From Silvanigrella aquatica (GTDB lineage Bacteria; Bdellovibrionota_B; Oligoflexia; Silvanigrellales; Silvanigrellaceae), in NCBI RefSeq assembly GCF_001907975.1, contig NZ_CP017834.1:2864987-2928986 (forward strand): a DNA stretch of 64,000 bases, given 5' to 3'. Both the position numbers and the translations under genes were made by a program. Positions within the stretch are counted from its first letter, which is position 1; each line of letters opens with the position of its first letter. Below, one piece after another: positions 53,986-63,932 of this stretch. The notes beneath the pieces were generated by a model. That model was not told the DNA's origin, did not search any database, and saw nothing but the letters and a program-made list of their open reading frames with translations.

Positions 53986-54918
53986 CTATATATTTTTTTC
54001 CGAAAATGATTTTCGCATTATTTTATAAACCTTCTTAAAATTAAAAAAATTTAAAGAAAAAATAACTCCCAAAATAACAATAAAACCTCCTATTATTTGT
54101 ATAAAATAAAAAGATTGACCCATTATTAATGAAATTATAACTGTAAATACAGGCACCATGTTAAACCAAATTGAAGTTTTTCCTACACCTAAATTATTTA
54201 CACCCATGTTCCAAAATAAATAAGCAAGAACAGCTCCAAAAATTGACATATAAAAAATTGACATATACACAGAATAAGGCAACGAAATAAGCTCTGTTAA
54301 ATTAAAATCCTGATATGCTAATAAAATTAATAAAATAGTTCCACTCAGCATTGTCATTGCTGTTGTAATTAAAGGTTTTGAGTTTTTAAGAAATCGCTTA
54401 CAAAGAACACAGTATAACGCCCAACAAATATTACCCAGCATAATGAAATAATCTCCCACTGAAATTTGGAGATTCATAAGCTTAGATAATGATCCATTTG
54501 TAACTATAATAAGCACTCCAAATAAGCTTAATAACATGCCATATAATAAGTTTTTATTAAAAGAATCTTTTAAAATAAAGACCGCTAAGGAAGCCGTTAA
54601 TATGGGATTTGTTGCCATAATTAGAGCACCATTAAATGAAGATGTGAATTTAAGCCCTAAAAAAAAGAACCCATTAAAACCAGCAACACCAATAAATCCT
54701 AACAAAAGATACATTATAAAATTTTCTTTAATTGCCATTTTAAATTGCTTTTCTTTAAAATAAACAATTATTAAAATGACAATAGATGCCAAAGAAAATC
54801 GCAGGGCAGCTGCAACGGTGGGCGGTAAATATTCAACTACAAATTTTCCCACATTGAAATTTGCTCCCCAAAATAAGGTTGACATGAAGACGAGAAAAAT
54901 AGAAAAATATTTTGACAA
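53986..54918 (-). CDS. EamA-family DMT transporter
   Basis: A 310-aa inner-membrane protein with ten transmembrane helices in two EamA repeats (first starting STLFWGANFNVGKFVVEYLPP, second near GDYFIMLGNICWALYCVLCKRF). This is the drug/metabolite transporter family that exports amino acids, drugs or metabolites; the substrate cannot be read. Isolated gene. Confidence 0.88.
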   Translation of the reverse strand: MSKYFSIFLVFMSTLFWGANFNVGKFVVEYLPPTVAAALRFSLASIVILIIVYFKEKQFKMAIKENFIMYLLLGFIGVAGFNGFFFLGLKFTSSFNGALIMATNPILTASLAVFILKDSFNKNLLYGMLLSLFGVLIIVTNGSLSKLMNLQISVGDYFIMLGNICWALYCVLCKRFLKNSKPLITTAMTMLSGTILLILLAYQDFNLTELISLPYSVYMSIFYMSIFGAVLAYLFWNMGVNNLGVGKTSIWFNMVPVFTVIISLIMGQSFYFIQIIGGFIVILGVIFSLNFFNFKKVYKIMRKSFSEKNI

Positions 54919-55095
54919 ATGAATAACCTTTTTGAATGAAATATGATTTCTGCCATTAATTAATATTAAAAAAATAATATAACCTTACCATACTCATGAA
55001 TGCTGATTGGCAAGATCAATTATAGAGACCCTATTTAATAATTATTTTTTTTGCAAATTAAATAGCATACCAAAAATATATCTTATTTATCAAGA

Positions 55096-56340
55096 TTAAA
55101 AACTTTGTAAATATTTATTTTTTCCAAGTTGGATCATGGTGTTTAAATTAAGTCTTCCATATTTTGTAGTCGTATTTTTATCACCAATTGCGCTGGAATA
55201 TAAATGCTCCAATGTTGTATTTAAATCTGCATTTGGATATAAACCAAAATAAATTGATAATGCAGATGAGACAATAGGTGTTGAAAAACTTGTGCCACTT
55301 TGCTTTACCTGATGCCCTGATTTATTTATAACTTCTATATCATTACCTTGTGCTGAAATATCTACGGAATGCCCATAGTTCGAAAAATAAGATTTCATAA
55401 GCTTTAATTCATTATAATCATAATAATGAGAACCTACTGTTATAATATTATTTAGACTATATCCTGAAGGATAACTGGGTTCGCTATCTAAATTTTTATT
55501 TTCATTTCCTGCAGCAAGAACAAATAAAACCCCTTTTTCTGCCGCCTTTGAAATAAGGAGTTTTTCAATTGATGACACATTTTTATCTGGCTCATTATTA
55601 TACTGTAAACTAATATTTACAATTTTAGCTCCTAATATAACGGCTTTATCTAAAGCAACAGCCAATTGCATGGATCCAAATTTCTTTTGCATATTGTTAA
55701 TATTATCACTATCTACATTCACTTTAATGGAATATATTTTAGCATTTTTAGCATACGAATTTTCTACTTCATTTGATTTTGAAAATCCAGTAAATATCGA
55801 AGCAATATTTGTTCCATGATCAGACCAATTTTCGGTATTTAAATCGTCAGTAATATTAATTTCTTGTTCGATTTGATTTTTAATTTCATCTCTTATTTTC
55901 ACACCGGAATCAATTATGGCTACTTTTACATTTTCTAAATTCAATTTATTTTTATTGATATTTTCCATAACACTTTGAAAACCAGACTCACAATATGAAA
56001 AATGACAATTCCCTAAATTTAATTCCCGTTTTATATTATTATTATTTTGATATACTTTTTTTGAATTTTTATTTAATATTTCATTTGTATTTGAGTAAAT
56101 TTCGTTATTTTTTAAAACCCTACTATCTTTGGGCTTTATAGCAACTAATTTAGGAATGGATTCAAACCTATATATGACTTCATTTCCATAACTTGCCAAT
56201 TCCATATCAGAAAGATCCGTTTCGATGACAATAGCACCATCATAAGAGGCATCAATTTGACTCCCATTCTGCTGGTTTTTGGCACAAGAAAAAATTGATA
56301 GCACGACAAGTAAAGAAAATATTTTTCTTACTTTTTCCAT
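55096..56340 (-). CDS. S8-family serine peptidase, lipoprotein
   Basis: A 414-aa subtilisin-type protease precursor from ATG 56340 (AAAGG 8 bases upstream; the frame opens at 56364). Lipobox at Cys19 (FSCA). A propeptide-like segment of about 120 residues leads to the catalytic Asp144 (AIIDSGV), His175 (DHGTNIA), the oxyanion Asn279 (AAGNEN) and Ser351 (GTSFSTP). The triad is intact, so it should be active on the outer-membrane surface or in the periplasm. Isolated gene. Confidence 0.9.
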   Translation of the reverse strand: MEKVRKIFSLLVVLSIFSCAKNQQNGSQIDASYDGAIVIETDLSDMELASYGNEVIYRFESIPKLVAIKPKDSRVLKNNEIYSNTNEILNKNSKKVYQNNNNIKRELNLGNCHFSYCESGFQSVMENINKNKLNLENVKVAIIDSGVKIRDEIKNQIEQEINITDDLNTENWSDHGTNIASIFTGFSKSNEVENSYAKNAKIYSIKVNVDSDNINNMQKKFGSMQLAVALDKAVILGAKIVNISLQYNNEPDKNVSSIEKLLISKAAEKGVLFVLAAGNENKNLDSEPSYPSGYSLNNIITVGSHYYDYNELKLMKSYFSNYGHSVDISAQGNDIEVINKSGHQVKQSGTSFSTPIVSSALSIYFGLYPNADLNTTLEHLYSSAIGDKNTTTKYGRLNLNTMIQLGKNKYLQSF

Positions 56341-56505
56341 ATAAATTACCTTTAAATATTTCATTATTTAAATTCATAAACTTTTATTTATAAAAAATTA
56401 TTAAATTATTTTTGCAAAATAATCAAGATTATGGGTAGAAATTTTTTTTAATTTTATTTACTTTATGATTGGTAATCTATAAATTTTTCTAACTAATGAT
56501 AAATA

Positions 56506-57288
56506 TTACTTACTATGCTGATAGACTTCGCCTTTATCAGCAAGATAAAGCTTTCCATGAGCATTTTCTTTTTTAGCTTGTTCAGAAAATAAAAACTTAT
56601 AAATAGTTTCCGCAGAAGCTTGAGGTGACATAAGTTCTTTTTTTTCAATCATGTTTTTATAAATTCTAACAATTTCTAAATCTTTTGAAGATGAATTGAC
56701 AACATTATTGACCATATCCGTATGCACAGTCCCAGGATGAATAGAAAGACAAGTTAACTCATCCATAGCAAAACGTTTTGATAACCACTGAAAATACAAA
56801 AGACAAGCCGCTTTTGTCGCTCCATACAGTTCTAAACCAGGAAAAGGATCCACAGCAGAAAGAGAGGACAAATGTGCTACAAACGGAACATCCTTTATGT
56901 CACCATCATTATGGCTCATAATAAATGGCAATATATCTTCTACAATTTCGGCACAAGAAAAATAATTCACTCGCATGGCCTCTGATTGTGATTGCCAAAA
57001 TAAATGCTTTTCCATACGGTTTGATTCGCTTACGCCTAGGATAGGCATGACACCAGCACCATAGATAAATCCGACAATAGATTTGCCATAAAGTTGTTTT
57101 GATAACTCTAATATAGGGCTATCAGAAATAGGATTGAGCAAATCCCACCAAATAAAAATATCTTCAAAACCACATTGCCCTCTTCCTAAATGAACAATTT
57201 TATACTTATTGTCTTTGATTTTTTTGGCAAGTTCATAACCAATGCCCCTTGAAAATCCTGTTCCTATAATCCACTTTTCACCGCTCAT
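56506..57288 (-). CDS. Short-chain dehydrogenase/reductase
   Basis: A 260-aa SDR: NAD(P) loop IGTGFSRGIGYELA at residues about 8-21, the Ser (SSLSAV) and YGATK of the catalytic Tyr-x-x-x-Lys, and a FIYGAGVMP motif where classical SDRs have NNAG. GAGGGG precedes the ATG. It starts 9 bases after the 640-aa ABC protein stop, last in the four-gene operon 56.5-61.7 kb. Substrate unknown. Confidence 0.82.
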   Translation of the reverse strand: MSGEKWIIGTGFSRGIGYELAKKIKDNKYKIVHLGRGQCGFEDIFIWWDLLNPISDSPILELSKQLYGKSIVGFIYGAGVMPILGVSESNRMEKHLFWQSQSEAMRVNYFSCAEIVEDILPFIMSHNDGDIKDVPFVAHLSSLSAVDPFPGLELYGATKAACLLYFQWLSKRFAMDELTCLSIHPGTVHTDMVNNVVNSSSKDLEIVRIYKNMIEKKELMSPQASAETIYKFLFSEQAKKENAHGKLYLADKGEVYQHSK

Positions 57289-57297
57289 TTTTACCCC

Positions 57298-59187
57298 TCA
57301 ATGCATTTGAGATTCTTCAAAATGCCTAAAAGCATTTAAAACTGTTTTAGGAGAACCGTCCATAATAAGTTTACCAGAGTCAAGCCAAAGGATTCGATCG
57401 CAATCTTCAATAGTTGTAAGTCTATGGGCGACAATTATTTGTGTTTTTCCATTTAAAAACTGTTTTGTCGCATTAATAAGCAACTCTTCGGTATAAGGAT
57501 CGATGGAACTTGTCGCCTCATCCATTAATACAATTGGTGAATTTTGTAGTAAACATCTTGCCATACATATTAATTGTTTTTCACCTAATGACAACTCCGC
57601 CCCTTTTTCTTGAACAACATAATCTAAAGTTTTATTTCCATTTGCAAATAATTTTCCTAAACCCGCTATTTTTGCTACATACATCAATTCTTCATCAGTC
57701 ACTTTACGATTTATAATTAAATTTTCTCTTAAAGTACCTGCAAATATGGCGGGTTCCTGAGCAATAAGAGAAATTGATGATCGGAATAATTCTAAATTAA
57801 CATATTTTCCATCAGATTTTTTTTCTTGTCCCACATCCGCTTCATATCCATTTATTTTTACACTCCCCTGATAAAAAGGATAAAGATGAAACAGAGCTTG
57901 TATTAAACTTGACTTTCCACTTCCTGTTCTACCAATAACTCCGATTTTTTCACCTTTATCAATTTTAAATGATACATTATTTAATGCCAATGAAGAATTT
58001 TTACTATAGCCTAATGAGAGATTTTCAACAACAATATCAGCATTTTTCATATTAAAAATTTTTGAACTTTTAATTTTTAAATCTTCTTCAAAAGAAAGAA
58101 TTCTATGATTTGTATTAAATTTAGTTGAATAAGGTAACACTGCTCCCACTTCAATTTCTTTATGTAAAAATTGATCCATTCTTTCAACTCCCGTAAGAGC
58201 TTCTTCTAATGCTGATATCCATTCAAAAAAAACTTGAATTGTTGTAGAAGTCATGGCTATAAAAGTAAAAGCAACTCCCAAAGCTCCAATGCTCACATAT
58301 CCTTTCAAAACTAACCAAATTCCAAAAGCTCCCGTTATAAATAATAAAAAAACATTTAAAAAACCCATTTGTAAAGAAAAAATACTAACACAAATGTTGG
58401 TTTTATTTTTTTGCGAAATAAATAAGTTTATTTTATTACTAAATCTATTTTTAAAAGCAATATCTTTTCTGAATACACGAATAATTTTTGCGCCTTGAGT
58501 CGTTTCTGCAAAGTGTGATAAAGCAGGACCACGACTGATACTCAGCTCCCTTCTTTCTTTCCTCATTTTATATTTATTTAATTTATAAACAAAATAATTT
58601 AAAAATACGGATAAGATAAGTAAAGGCAAAAAATAAGGGCTTGCTATCATGATCAAAATAAAAAATAAAATAAGATCGAAAGTTACCGAAAGTACTTCAG
58701 ATAAAGGCCCGCCCGACATTCTTGTAATAGCAGAATAATCACTACTAAAACGAGTAATAATACGTCCTATAGGGTTTGTATCAAAAAAAATCATAGGAAA
58801 CCGCGATACTCTTAAAGTAGTTTCATCATAAAAAATAGCAGCAGAATGAGTGCCCATTCTTGAAACTGATATTCTAAATATTAATGTTAATAAAATTCCA
58901 ATTGTTGAAAATATAATTAATAATATAAAAAAATCGGAATCGGAATAATTTAAAAATATATCATTATGTGAAGAACAAATTGGAGAATTTTTACATAAAT
59001 GATCAGCCCATTTTCCGATAATATTTGCATTTGCTAATAAAAATGCTCTTCCTAAAAATCCTAAAAAAATACAAATTATAAATTTTTTTCTAAATTCTCG
59101 AACAGACATAGATATTGTTTTAAAAATGGAACGAGAATATTTACCTGAAAATGTAACTTCCTCATTCATAAAGGGTGATACTGTCAT
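57298..59187 (-). CDS. ABCC/MRP-like ABC half-transporter, canonical NBD
   Basis: About 629 aa from ATG 59187, chosen because AAAGG lies 8 bases upstream and this start leaves 10 bases after the previous stop. Membrane part with six helices (about 30-310), then an ATPase resembling NBD2 of eukaryotic ABCC/MRP transporters: VIGRTGSGKSSLIQALF, SLIAQEPAIFAGTLREN, the ABCC-type signature LSLGEKQLICMARCL, Walker B VLMDEATSSID and IIVAHRLTTIEDCDR. Glu after Walker B is present, so this is the hydrolytic site. Heterodimer partner of the 588-aa protein. Confidence 0.82.
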   Translation of the reverse strand: MTVSPFMNEEVTFSGKYSRSIFKTISMSVREFRKKFIICIFLGFLGRAFLLANANIIGKWADHLCKNSPICSSHNDIFLNYSDSDFFILLIIFSTIGILLTLIFRISVSRMGTHSAAIFYDETTLRVSRFPMIFFDTNPIGRIITRFSSDYSAITRMSGGPLSEVLSVTFDLILFFILIMIASPYFLPLLILSVFLNYFVYKLNKYKMRKERRELSISRGPALSHFAETTQGAKIIRVFRKDIAFKNRFSNKINLFISQKNKTNICVSIFSLQMGFLNVFLLFITGAFGIWLVLKGYVSIGALGVAFTFIAMTSTTIQVFFEWISALEEALTGVERMDQFLHKEIEVGAVLPYSTKFNTNHRILSFEEDLKIKSSKIFNMKNADIVVENLSLGYSKNSSLALNNVSFKIDKGEKIGVIGRTGSGKSSLIQALFHLYPFYQGSVKINGYEADVGQEKKSDGKYVNLELFRSSISLIAQEPAIFAGTLRENLIINRKVTDEELMYVAKIAGLGKLFANGNKTLDYVVQEKGAELSLGEKQLICMARCLLQNSPIVLMDEATSSIDPYTEELLINATKQFLNGKTQIIVAHRLTTIEDCDRILWLDSGKLIMDGSPKTVLNAFRHFEESQMH

Positions 59188-59197
59188 AAAATGACCT

Positions 59198-60964
59198 TTA
59201 TTCAGAAAGAGTAGAGACAAAATCTCTTACGTAATTTGAGCGTTCATATATTTCATAAAATTTACCATTTTCTACAATTTTACCATTTTTTATAAATAAA
59301 ACTCTGTCACATTTTGGCAAAATGGAAAGGCGATGAGTGGCAAGTATGCGTGTCTTATTTTTCCAATGACCATTAAGCAATGATTCATTTATTTTCTCTT
59401 CTGTATTCACATCAAGTGCACTTAAACAGTCGTCTAATAAAATAATAGGGCAATTGGCATAACAAGCCCGAGCAATAGCTACTCTTTGTTTTTGACCTCC
59501 CGATAAATTAACTCCTCTTTCACCAATTTCTGTATTAAGTCCCAATTTTATATTTTCAGTTTGAAAATTAAATTGTGACATTTCTAAGCATTTAATTATT
59601 TCATTATCATTATTTTTTTGATAATCATATTCAAATGCCACATTATCTCTTAAGTTTGAATTCACAATAAAAATATCTTGCGGTACATAGCTAAAGTAAG
59701 ATCTCAATTTATTTAAATCCATATTCTCAGTAGATTCATTATTTATTTTATAGTTTTCACATTCTGAACTTATTATTTTTAATAAAGCTTGTAAAATTAA
59801 ACTTTTTCCTGACCCCACCTCACCTATTATAGCAACAAATTCATTTTTATTTATAACTATGCTAATATTATCAAGCAATAACTTTCCTTCATATTTATAA
59901 CTTAAATTTTTTATCTCCAGGTCGCATCCTTCTGAATTTGTATTTTCTAAATTATTATTTTTCATTTGTACTTCATCTTTTTCTGTTTCTTGATTCCAAT
60001 AGTTTTGAACCCTTTTAATTGATGTATAGCAATCAGTTATACTTACAAGCATTATGGGCAACATACGAAGAGGTCTTGTTAGTAAAACCCCAAATATCCA
60101 AAGTAAACTAAATATTTGCCCCGATGATATTTTATTTCCCTCAAGTTTGATTAAAAGAAATACGGCAATAATATTAATAAAAAAAGGTGCTGAATATCCT
60201 ATGGAATTCATTGTAGAGCCATTGGTAACCATAGCAAGTCTATTATTTGTTTCTTTTATACGAGAATATTTAATTTTTTTCTCTAATGACTCTGTCCAAC
60301 CCAGCATGCGTATAACTCTCATATTCTGAAGCCATTCATTAACGTGCCCAATTCGTATTGCGGCGAACATTTTATTATGAAAAAAATATTTCCCTTGCTT
60401 AATAGCCATTAAACAATTCAGAGTTAATATAGAAAGAATAACGACAATAATGAGCATGGGATTAATTGATGTCATAATAATAATAGCAACAGGTGCTAAT
60501 AAGATTGGCAAAATATACGATATAATATTTGGAATCACGTCATCGATTAAAGTACATGCCGTATATACATCCGTCGCATATACAGACAGCGCTTGACCCG
60601 CCGACATTTTTTTAGGATTATCTGCTTTTAAGACTAATGTTTTCGAATATGTTTCATGAGATAGCCATTTTTGAATATAACTTCCTTCAAAATAACTAAA
60701 TATCTTCGAAATAAAAACAGATAGTTGAGATAACATTGAAAATCCAAAAATCAATAATAAAAATATAATGATTTCATGACTTATATTTACAGAATTTTTT
60801 AATAAACCATCTAAAAATTCTTTTTGATAATAAGGAACCGAAAGAGAAAAAACAGTAGCAATGAGACTCATAATAAAAACAAAAAATCTCATATGAATTC
60901 GCATTAATAAAATTTTTAAAAATAAAGATTTTATTTTTAAATTAAAAAATATTTTATATTCCAT
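59198..60964 (-). CDS. ABCC/MRP-like ABC half-transporter, degenerate NBD
   Basis: A 588-aa half-transporter: six helices (about 15-310) and an ATPase with Walker A IIGEVGSGKSLILQ, FSYVPQDIFIVNSNLRDN, signature LSGGQKQRVAIARACY and Walker B IILLDDCLSALD, in which the catalytic Glu is Asp. The same change marks NBD1 of MRP/ABCC proteins. This suggests an asymmetric heterodimer with the 629-aa protein. Twelve bases after the solute-binding gene and 10 before the other half, so all are coupled. Confidence 0.85.
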   Translation of the reverse strand: MEYKIFFNLKIKSLFLKILLMRIHMRFFVFIMSLIATVFSLSVPYYQKEFLDGLLKNSVNISHEIIIFLLLIFGFSMLSQLSVFISKIFSYFEGSYIQKWLSHETYSKTLVLKADNPKKMSAGQALSVYATDVYTACTLIDDVIPNIISYILPILLAPVAIIIMTSINPMLIIVVILSILTLNCLMAIKQGKYFFHNKMFAAIRIGHVNEWLQNMRVIRMLGWTESLEKKIKYSRIKETNNRLAMVTNGSTMNSIGYSAPFFINIIAVFLLIKLEGNKISSGQIFSLLWIFGVLLTRPLRMLPIMLVSITDCYTSIKRVQNYWNQETEKDEVQMKNNNLENTNSEGCDLEIKNLSYKYEGKLLLDNISIVINKNEFVAIIGEVGSGKSLILQALLKIISSECENYKINNESTENMDLNKLRSYFSYVPQDIFIVNSNLRDNVAFEYDYQKNNDNEIIKCLEMSQFNFQTENIKLGLNTEIGERGVNLSGGQKQRVAIARACYANCPIILLDDCLSALDVNTEEKINESLLNGHWKNKTRILATHRLSILPKCDRVLFIKNGKIVENGKFYEIYERSNYVRDFVSTLSE

Positions 60965-60976
60965 AAAAAATCCATC

Positions 60977-61735
60977 TTAAAAATATTTTATATGATACTT
61001 TTTTATTAGCCTTTGATAATCATCTGTTTGTCTGTATTTTTTATAATCAGTGTCAAATATTTTTGCTAATTTTAAGGATTTATCTTTTAATTTTGGACTA
61101 AAAGATAAATATATTTTTTCTTTCTCTAAACAATCCAACCTCTTAAAATCACTTGTTAATTTGTTTTTTATTAAATAATAATCTGCTGAAATGATATCAT
61201 TTAAAAATACGTCAATTTTATTTTTCTTGAGTTCTGTAAATCCTTGCTCTGAAACATCTTGAGTTTCGATAATTTGAACTTTCTTGGGATTATCAGAGTT
61301 TGCATGTATGTATTTCATTAAGCTAGGATAATTTGCTTCTCTAAGAACTCCAATTGAAACTTCATTTAAAGAGTCCAAATTTTTATAAATCCAAGATGAA
61401 TTGTTTTTTACATAAAAACACATTTGCTGAACTGCAATATGTTCATTGGGAAAAATGAAATCGGGAGCTTCATATTTGGACGTACCTATCATTCCGAATA
61501 TGCGACCTTGCCTTACTTCTGTTAAGCCATTTACCCAAGTATATTTTTGAAATTGAATATTCGTTTTTGAATATTTAAACACATTTTCAACCAATTCAAT
61601 TAAAAACCCGGGATTTTCATTAGATTCACAAAACCAAGGACACCATGTATCCCATGCTATATTTATTGTTTCAGAATATGCACTTAATTTATAAGAAAAT
61701 GAAATAATCATGGAAAATAAAAAAAATAATTTCAT
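60977..61735 (-). CDS. Periplasmic solute-binding protein (SBP_bac_3-type)
   Basis: About 252 aa from ATG 61735 (GGGAG 7 bases upstream; the frame opens at 61762). Signal peptide MKLFFLFSMIISFSYKLSAYS, then two lobes of the family-3 amino-acid-binding type: INIAWDTWCPWFCESNENPGFLIELV, MIGTSKYEAPDFIFP, SIGVLREANYPSLMKY and the KNKIDVFLNDIISADYYL hinge element. The sequence is divergent and substrate is unknown. It is the first gene of the operon with two ABC half-transporters of exporter type, an unusual partner. Confidence 0.75.
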   Translation of the reverse strand: MKLFFLFSMIISFSYKLSAYSETINIAWDTWCPWFCESNENPGFLIELVENVFKYSKTNIQFQKYTWVNGLTEVRQGRIFGMIGTSKYEAPDFIFPNEHIAVQQMCFYVKNNSSWIYKNLDSLNEVSIGVLREANYPSLMKYIHANSDNPKKVQIIETQDVSEQGFTELKKNKIDVFLNDIISADYYLIKNKLTSDFKRLDCLEKEKIYLSFSPKLKDKSLKLAKIFDTDYKKYRQTDDYQRLIKKYHIKYF

Positions 61736-61888
61736 TCTTGACTCCCAAAAATATTTATTCAAAATTAAAATTATTTTTAATTTTTCTAATGTCTTATTTA
61801 ATTATAATCTATTTTTAAAAATAAGTAAGAATATTTAAGTATTATTTTTGACCAGGAAGATAAAACTTTAAAAGAAACCTGCAATAAA

Positions 61889-63544
61889 CTAGTGTTTAAA
61901 ATGTCTACAACCGGTAAATACCATAGATATACCATACTTATCACAAGCCTTAATGACTTCGTAATCTTGTACGCTGCCACCCGGTTGAATAATATACTTA
62001 ACGCCACTCTCTTTTATCATTTCAATACTGTCTGGAAATGGAAAAAAGGCATCACTTGCTAATACCGCATTTTCAAGTGGAAGACGGACTTTCTTGAGAC
62101 ATTGCTCTACAGCATCAACACGATTGGTAAAGCCGCCTGCCACAGATAGAGATTGATATTGATTTGCTAAAACAATAGCATTAGAACGAACATGTTTTAC
62201 CACAGTCATACCCAATGTTAACGCTTTTAATATGTCATCAGTTGGTTTTATAAGCGTTGGATATGTTATTTTATTCCAATCTATCACAATATTGTTTGCA
62301 CTTTGCGCTAAAAAACCACCCTGAACATGTGTGAAAATTGTTTTATTTGCTAAAGGAAGCTCTGGATTAAAAGTAACTAAACGTAAATTTTTCTTTTTTT
62401 GTAATAAGGCTAAAGAATCTTCCGTAAAATGAGGAGCTATAACAACTTCTAAAAATGTTTCAGAAAGTTTTTTAGCCAAATCAAGGGTTACTTCACTATT
62501 AATACAAACAATACCCCCAAAAGGACTTACTGGATCGGATTCAAAAGCACGCTCATAAGCTTCTGCAATAGAGTGTAAGGAAACACCAACACCACAAGGA
62601 GTATTATGCTTCAAAATAACTGCCGAATAATTTTCTTTAAATTCACTTATAAGTTTAATAGCATGCTCTATGTCTAAAACATTATTATAACTTAATTCTT
62701 TGCCATGAAAGCATTTTAAATGAGAAAGAGTACAAACTTCCTTTAAATTGCTATCTGCAATACGATAAAAAGAGGCCTTTTGATGTGGATTTTCCCCATA
62801 ACGAAGCGATTGTTGCTTAACTAAAGAGAGACTTAAATTCTCAGGAAAGGAATCAATTGATTTTATATTTTCACTGCGAATGGGGCCTATTTTACTTAAT
62901 AAATTATTTTCAATTTCAAGACTTTTTTCTAAAGTAGATGAGATAATTTCATCATAAGCAGCTGTTTCTCGCAAAGCTTTAACAGCCAACTCTTTTCTAA
63001 GCGATATTGTTGTTTGACCGTTGTTTTTAGAGACATTTTCTTTAAAATATTCATAATCTGAAACATCACATAAAACAGAAACAAAAGCATGATTTTTTGC
63101 TGCAGCACGCAGTAAACTAACACCACCTATATCGATATTTTCTATTAAATCTTCTGGTGATGCGCCTTTTGCTAAGGCATTTTGAAAGGGATATAAATTA
63201 CAAACAACGATATCAAAGGGTTTAATATCTTGAGTTTGCATGTCTTGCCTGTCACTATCTAGAGATTCTCGACAAAGAATACCGCCAAATATTTTAGGAT
63301 GTAGAGTTTTAACACGCCCCCCTAAAACTTCTGGGAATTGCGTAATAGAATCCACAGAAACACATAGAAAACCTAATTCTTTTATAGCTTTATAAGTTGA
63401 TGAGGTGGCAACAAGTTCACAGCCATATTGAGTGAGAAAGGCACAAAGCTCCTTTAAACCTTCTTTATTTGATAAAGATAACAATGCCCTACGAACTGAA
63501 ATCAGATCTCTTTTTTTTAGCGGTTGGGCGGAATGGATGCTCAT
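61889..63544 (-). CDS. purH: Bifunctional AICAR formyltransferase / IMP cyclohydrolase
   Basis: Last two steps of IMP synthesis. The 551-aa protein has the N-terminal cyclohydrolase domain (KRDLISVRRALLSLSNKEGL, GGRVKTLHPKIFGGI) and the C-terminal formyltransferase domain (QSLRYGENPHQKA, FHGKELSYNNVLD, ILKHNTPCGVGV, SDPVSPFGGI, and a FPDSIEMIKESGV element near the end). Full length. Isolated gene, no purine riboswitch or PurR site recognised upstream. Confidence 0.96.
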   Translation of the reverse strand: MSIHSAQPLKKRDLISVRRALLSLSNKEGLKELCAFLTQYGCELVATSSTYKAIKELGFLCVSVDSITQFPEVLGGRVKTLHPKIFGGILCRESLDSDRQDMQTQDIKPFDIVVCNLYPFQNALAKGASPEDLIENIDIGGVSLLRAAAKNHAFVSVLCDVSDYEYFKENVSKNNGQTTISLRKELAVKALRETAAYDEIISSTLEKSLEIENNLLSKIGPIRSENIKSIDSFPENLSLSLVKQQSLRYGENPHQKASFYRIADSNLKEVCTLSHLKCFHGKELSYNNVLDIEHAIKLISEFKENYSAVILKHNTPCGVGVSLHSIAEAYERAFESDPVSPFGGIVCINSEVTLDLAKKLSETFLEVVIAPHFTEDSLALLQKKKNLRLVTFNPELPLANKTIFTHVQGGFLAQSANNIVIDWNKITYPTLIKPTDDILKALTLGMTVVKHVRSNAIVLANQYQSLSVAGGFTNRVDAVEQCLKKVRLPLENAVLASDAFFPFPDSIEMIKESGVKYIIQPGGSVQDYEVIKACDKYGISMVFTGCRHFKH

Positions 63545-63670
63545 GATTTTGTCCTCAATTTAAGTATTATCGCTAACAACCTGAAATATGTAATTTTTTT
63601 TTAATATATTCTTTGCTTACCAATTTTCATTCCTAATGCGTCAATCCTGACGAACCTCTCTCTGATAACA

Positions 63671-63700
63671 TTGACACATAAAAAAATAAATATTTAAAAT
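63671..63700 (+). promoter_or_regulatory. Strong sigma-70-type promoter of the small secreted peptide
   Basis: TTGACA (63671-63676) and TAAAAT (63695-63700) with 18-base spacing; a leader of about 54 bases precedes the ATG at 63761. Confidence 0.65.
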
Positions 63701-63702
63701 TA

Positions 63703-63716
63703 GGAAATATATTTCC
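63703..63716. promoter_or_regulatory. 14-bp palindrome overlapping the start site, candidate operator
   Basis: A perfect palindrome GGAAATATATTTCC lies just after the -10 box, exactly where a repressor dimer would block transcription. Regulator unknown. Confidence 0.5.
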
Positions 63717-63760
63717 GACAATCTATTCACCATTAAATTAAGGATTTAAAAGGTTTTATT

Positions 63761-63904
63761 ATGTCTAAAATCATCTCTAAAAAGCTCCTCTTAAAAGTAT
63801 TACCTTCTACAATTGCTTTACTGAGTTTTACAACAACGGCTAATGCCTTGATAATTCCCAATCATTTTTTTCAGCATATTACTAAATATATAAAGAAACG
63901 TTAA
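63761..63904 (+). CDS. Small secreted cationic peptide
   Basis: A 47-aa precursor with AAAAGG 8 bases before the ATG. Residues 1-29 look like a signal peptide (basic start, hydrophobic core, TTTANA cleavage motif), leaving an 18-residue mature peptide LIIPNHFFQHITKYIKKR: amphipathic, cationic, His/Phe-containing, with no Cys. No family recognised; it could be an antimicrobial, haemolytic or signalling peptide. It has a near-consensus promoter and operator-like palindrome of its own. A cyclic-nucleotide-binding protein starts 29 bases after its stop. Confidence 0.6.
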   Translation: MSKIISKKLLLKVLPSTIALLSFTTTANALIIPNHFFQHITKYIKKR

Positions 63905-63932
63905 ATATTGTCATTTTGGAGCAACAAATAGA

